DNA from: Novosphingobium meiothermophilum
GTDB lineage: Bacteria; Pseudomonadota; Alphaproteobacteria; Sphingomonadales; Sphingomonadaceae
Length of the DNA: 64,000 bases
Reading direction: 5' to 3'
NCBI RefSeq assembly: GCF_003171715.1
Contig: NZ_QGHL01000017.1
Span: forward strand, 1-64,000
The first letter of the stretch is position 1; every line of letters starts with the position of its first letter. This document shows positions 61,796 to 64,000 of the stretch, in pieces. Made by a program: the position numbers and the translations under genes. The notes below the pieces were generated by a model, which was given only the letters and a program-made list of their open reading frames with translations, was not told where the DNA came from and did no database searches.

Positions 61796-61912
61796 AGAAA
61801 AACGCTGCTTGAGTGACTGGGCCACGACACAGGGCTAAGCGATCCGAAAGCCAACGCGGGATAACTTTCCGACGAGCTTGACAGCGTTCCGACATTCGCC
61901 GAAGATCTCGGT

Positions 61913-62566
61913 ATGTTCCAGTCATCTGAACTCTTGGACGCCAGCGCAAGCCTGCTCGCAACGGCAGACGGGTGCCGTTTCGCCACGATTCTGGCTGACC
62001 CGCCATGGCAGTTCCAGAATCGCACCGGCAAGGTCGCCCCCGAACACAAGCGGCTGAACCGGTATGGAACGATGACGCTGGACGAGATCTGCGCCCTGCC
62101 TGTCGGACAGATCGCGGCTGAACCCGCGCACTTGTATCTCTGGGTGCCCAATGCCCTTCTGCCTGAAGGGTTGCAGGTGATGAACGCTTGGGGGTTCCGC
62201 TATATTTCCAACATCGTCTGGCACAAGGTGCGCAAGGACGGCGGGTCTGATGGGCGCGGTGTGGGTTTCTATTTCCGCAACGTTACGGAACTTCTGCTCT
62301 TCGGTGTGCGGGGCAAGAATGCCAGAACGCTTCCTCCGGGACGCAGTCAGGTCAACATGATCCAGTCGCGAAAGCGCGAACACAGCCGGAAGCCCGATGA
62401 ACAATATGCGATCATCGAACAATGCAGTTGGGGTCCAAGGCTGGAGATGTTCAGCCGGGGCGCGCGCAAGGGCTGGACTGTATGGGGCAATCAGGCCGAC
62501 GAGAGCTACGCGCCTGACTGGGCTACCTACGGCTACAACAGCGCCATGCCCGTGGCGGCGGAGTGA
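61913..62566 (+). CDS. MT-A70 family adenine methyltransferase of a type II restriction-modification system
   Basis: 217 residues. DPPW at residues 29-32 is the catalytic motif of N6-adenine methylases; FATILADPPWQFQ and AHLYLWVPNALLPEGLQVMN, YISNIVWHKV and HSRKPDEQYAIIEQ follow the MT-A70/bacterial DNA methylase pattern. The stop overlaps the start of the endonuclease gene (TGATG). AGATCT, the BglII site, lies at 61903-61908 just before the ATG. GC content looks lower than in the flanking catabolic genes. It would protect host DNA from the endonuclease; the methylated sequence is not known. Confidence 0.85.
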   Translation: MFQSSELLDASASLLATADGCRFATILADPPWQFQNRTGKVAPEHKRLNRYGTMTLDEICALPVGQIAAEPAHLYLWVPNALLPEGLQVMNAWGFRYISNIVWHKVRKDGGSDGRGVGFYFRNVTELLLFGVRGKNARTLPPGRSQVNMIQSRKREHSRKPDEQYAIIEQCSWGPRLEMFSRGARKGWTVWGNQADESYAPDWATYGYNSAMPVAAE

Positions 62567-63303
62567 TGTTCGAAAGATTGCGCGAACTTGGTTATGAAGT
62601 CGCCTTTGCCAGTCACGCAGAGGCCATACTCAGTGTCGATTTCCCCGATCTGGCACGACAGCTTGAAGACGCTCTTATCGAAGCCCGCCTGCCGATAAGC
62701 GAAATCGTGAGTTCCGGGGGCGGAGAAGCGCAGTTGACCCAGCGTCTTCGCCGCACTTTCCATGACCTTGGCTGGCGCAAGCGTAACGTGGAGATGAAAA
62801 AGATTGTCGACGGGGTCGAGAAGGAGTCGATCTCGCATGAAATCGATCATTTTCTTGCCACCGAACGGGGCAATTTCGCGCTGGAGATCGAATGGAACAA
62901 CAAGGATCCCTTCTTTGACCGGGATCTGGAAAACTTCAAACGCCTTCATGCGGAGGGCGTGATTGGCGTCGGCGCGATCCTTACCAGAGGTTCCGCGCTG
63001 CAAGCGGCGCTGCGGCCCATGGTCGAACAGTGGGCGGCAGACCATGCCATAACCGGCTTCGACAGCTTGAAGGACAGAGGCTTCAAGCGCCCGACCGAGC
63101 GTCAGGAAGCCATCGTCGAGGCGCGTGTCGAAAGAGGCGAGACGTTTGCCGCAGCGTGGGCCGCGATGTTCTGCAATGACAAGTATGGCATGGCCACGAC
63201 GCACTGGAACAAGCTGCAAGACCGCGTCAGGAGAGGCGTCGGCAATCCCTGTCCGCTGCTTCTGCTGGGTCTGCCGCCAACGATCGTCGACATGAGCAAC
63301 TGA
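62566..63303 (+). CDS. BglII/BstYI-type restriction endonuclease
   Basis: 245 residues. The region SHEIDHFLATERGNFALEIE and WNNKDPFFDRDLENFKRLHA, then EGVIGVGAILTRG, resembles BglII/BstYI enzymes. Asp94, Glu107 and Glu109 give a D-x12-E-x-E metal site of the PD-(D/E)xK fold. It is somewhat longer than BstYI (about 200) or BglII (223). Members cut RGATCY or AGATCT; the site here is inferred. Start ATG 62566 overlaps the methylase stop; an in-frame GTG precedes it. No control (C) protein gene is visible. Confidence 0.82.
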   Translation: MFERLRELGYEVAFASHAEAILSVDFPDLARQLEDALIEARLPISEIVSSGGGEAQLTQRLRRTFHDLGWRKRNVEMKKIVDGVEKESISHEIDHFLATERGNFALEIEWNNKDPFFDRDLENFKRLHAEGVIGVGAILTRGSALQAALRPMVEQWAADHAITGFDSLKDRGFKRPTERQEAIVEARVERGETFAAAWAAMFCNDKYGMATTHWNKLQDRVRRGVGNPCPLLLLGLPPTIVDMSN

Positions 63304-63344
63304 CGCCTACCCCGCCGCCAGCTTTTCCCTGATCGCTGCGCGCA
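63304..63344. repeat. 41-bp direct repeat, right copy (3' end of the CoA-ligase gene)
   Basis: Perfect copy of 61755-61795. This copy is in its native place: it holds the ligase stop codon (63307-63309) and the last codons, ending AAIREKLAAG. The repeat begins immediately after the endonuclease stop. Confidence 0.85.
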
Positions 63345-64000
63345 GCAAGTCCTTGCGCACTTTGCCGCTGGCGGTGCGGGGGAAATCCTCGACGAACTCG
63401 AAACGCTCCGGGATTTTCTGCTTTGCCAGGCCCGATGCGCCCACATGCGCGACCAGCGCTGCTGCATCGGCCTTGCCGGAAAGGATAACATAGGCGCACA
63501 CTCCTTCGCCCAGCCGTTCGTGCGGCATGGCCACCACGGCGGCTTCCTGCACGGCCGGGTGGCTGTGGAGCACGTCCTCGATTTCCTTGGCGGAAATGTT
63601 CTCGCCGCCGCGGATGATGAGATCCTTCTTGCGCCCGGTGATGGTGATGGCGCCCTGCGCGCTCAGCACGCCCAGATCGCCGGTGCGGAAAAAGCCGTCC
63701 GGGGTGATCGCCTCGGCAGTCTGCGCGGCATCGGCATAGCCCATCATCATGCCCGGCCCGCGCGCGAGGATTTCGCCTTCCTGCCCGGCCGGCAGATCGT
63801 TGTCCTCGTGGTCGACGATGCGCACCGCATAATCGACCACTTCGCCATCGGTCGTGGCGGCAAGCTGCTCGTCGTGCGGCCAGCCAAAGCTGACAAGCGG
63901 CACTTCGGACGCGCCGAACACGCGGAAGGCGCGGCAATTGGCAAAGGCCGCATTGGCGGCGGGGATCAGATCGGCAGGCACCGCCGCTCCCCCGCAGGCA
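63307..64000 (-). CDS. Acyl-CoA ligase (AMP-binding), C-terminal part, cut by window end
   Basis: About 231 residues of the C-terminal half; the N-terminus is past the right edge. CGGAAVPADL at the window edge, GRGPGMM-like segment (ARGPGMMMGYADAAQ), DGFFRTGDLGVLSAQGAITI, GRKKDLIIRGGENISAKEIE and the Lys region PRTASGKVRKDLL identify an adenylate-forming CoA ligase. FGASEVPLVSFG stands where YGMTE is usual, as in AliA-like ligases. A steroid side-chain CoA ligase, as used first in bile-acid degradation, is a plausible role. Its 3' end is duplicated on the other side of the restriction cassette. Confidence 0.88.
   Translation of the reverse strand, partial: ACGGAAVPADLIPAANAAFANCRAFRVFGASEVPLVSFGWPHDEQLAATTDGEVVDYAVRIVDHEDNDLPAGQEGEILARGPGMMMGYADAAQTAEAITPDGFFRTGDLGVLSAQGAITITGRKKDLIIRGGENISAKEIEDVLHSHPAVQEAAVVAMPHERLGEGVCAYVILSGKADAAALVAHVGASGLAKQKIPERFEFVEDFPRTASGKVRKDLLRAAIREKLAAG

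Noticed and set aside
61878..61906. TTGACA at 61878 as the promoter of the methylase gene
   Set aside because: The -10 position 17 nt later (GAAGAT) is poor and too close to the ATG for a normal leader; not listed as a feature.

Overview
The window is GC-rich, densely packed chromosomal DNA with short intergenic gaps and many ATGA or TGATG gene junctions. It looks alphaproteobacterial, most likely a sphingomonad (Novosphingobium/Sphingobium type). Supporting signs are two TonB-dependent receptors with the sphingomonad-style N-terminal GEIVVTAQKR motif, a fused cysNC, and a long run of steroid-type catabolic genes. I identified 63 protein-coding genes, two of them cut by the window edges. I saw no rRNA, tRNA, CRISPR array or transposase.

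Most of the window is a steroid / bile-acid degradation region. Left part (1-9.3 kb): the end of a Weimberg-type sugar-acid module (XylX/XylB-like, partial); a flavin reductase - NTF2-like - old yellow enzyme - SDR operon; two Lrp/AsnC regulators in tandem; a 714-residue Fe-S flavoenzyme of the 2,4-dienoyl-CoA reductase type; and a LuxR-type regulator. From 9.4 to 16.3 kb: a luciferase-like monooxygenase, an NTF2-like protein, a TonB receptor coupled to an SDR, and a fumarate-reductase-type FAD dehydrogenase. From 16.3 to 24.2 kb on the minus strand is an eight-gene operon resembling the actinobacterial HIP (C/D-ring) genes: fadA6, NTF2, SDR, acyl-CoA dehydrogenase, fadE30, ipdF, fadD3, SDR.

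Divergent from it (24.6-31.4 kb) is the meta-cleavage operon hsaA, hsaD, hsaE, hsaG, hsaF. It continues into an SDR, an SRPBCC protein and a BaiE/Hsh2-like 7-hydroxysteroid dehydratase. Next come a minus operon with MaoC hydratase, ketosteroid isomerase, thiolase, two SDRs and a DUF1214 protein; a second FAD dehydrogenase; an acyl-CoA dehydrogenase pair under a LysR gene; a crotonase; and a sulfate-activation operon cysD-cysNC-cysQ with a divergent LuxR gene. The kshA operon (46.9-51.4 kb), an HTH regulator, an amidohydrolase - Coq4-like - TonB receptor series, VOC/SDR genes and an SDR/FAD-dehydrogenase pair follow.

The right end holds a type II restriction-modification cassette (MT-A70 methylase plus BglII/BstYI-type endonuclease). 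It is bracketed by a perfect 41-bp direct repeat, one copy of which is the 3' end of the adjacent CoA-ligase gene.

Together the genes would import steroids (TonB receptors), adjust ring hydroxyl and double-bond state (SDRs, KSI, FAD dehydrogenases, BaiE-like dehydratase), open ring B (KshA), hydroxylate ring A and process its meta-cleavage product to pyruvate and propionyl-CoA (HsaA, HsaD-G), and degrade the remaining C/D rings (FadD3, IpdF, FadE30, FadA6). hsaC, kshB, ipdAB and echA20 counterparts are not in the window. Four intergenic regions share a fixed-spacing operator-like element (TTGCG half-site, TTACG half-site 26 bp later). It connects the flavin-reductase/OYE operons with the fadA6/hsaA and MaoC-KSI/FAD-dehydrogenase divergons. 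Family calls rest on remembered sequences and motifs; no database search was run.
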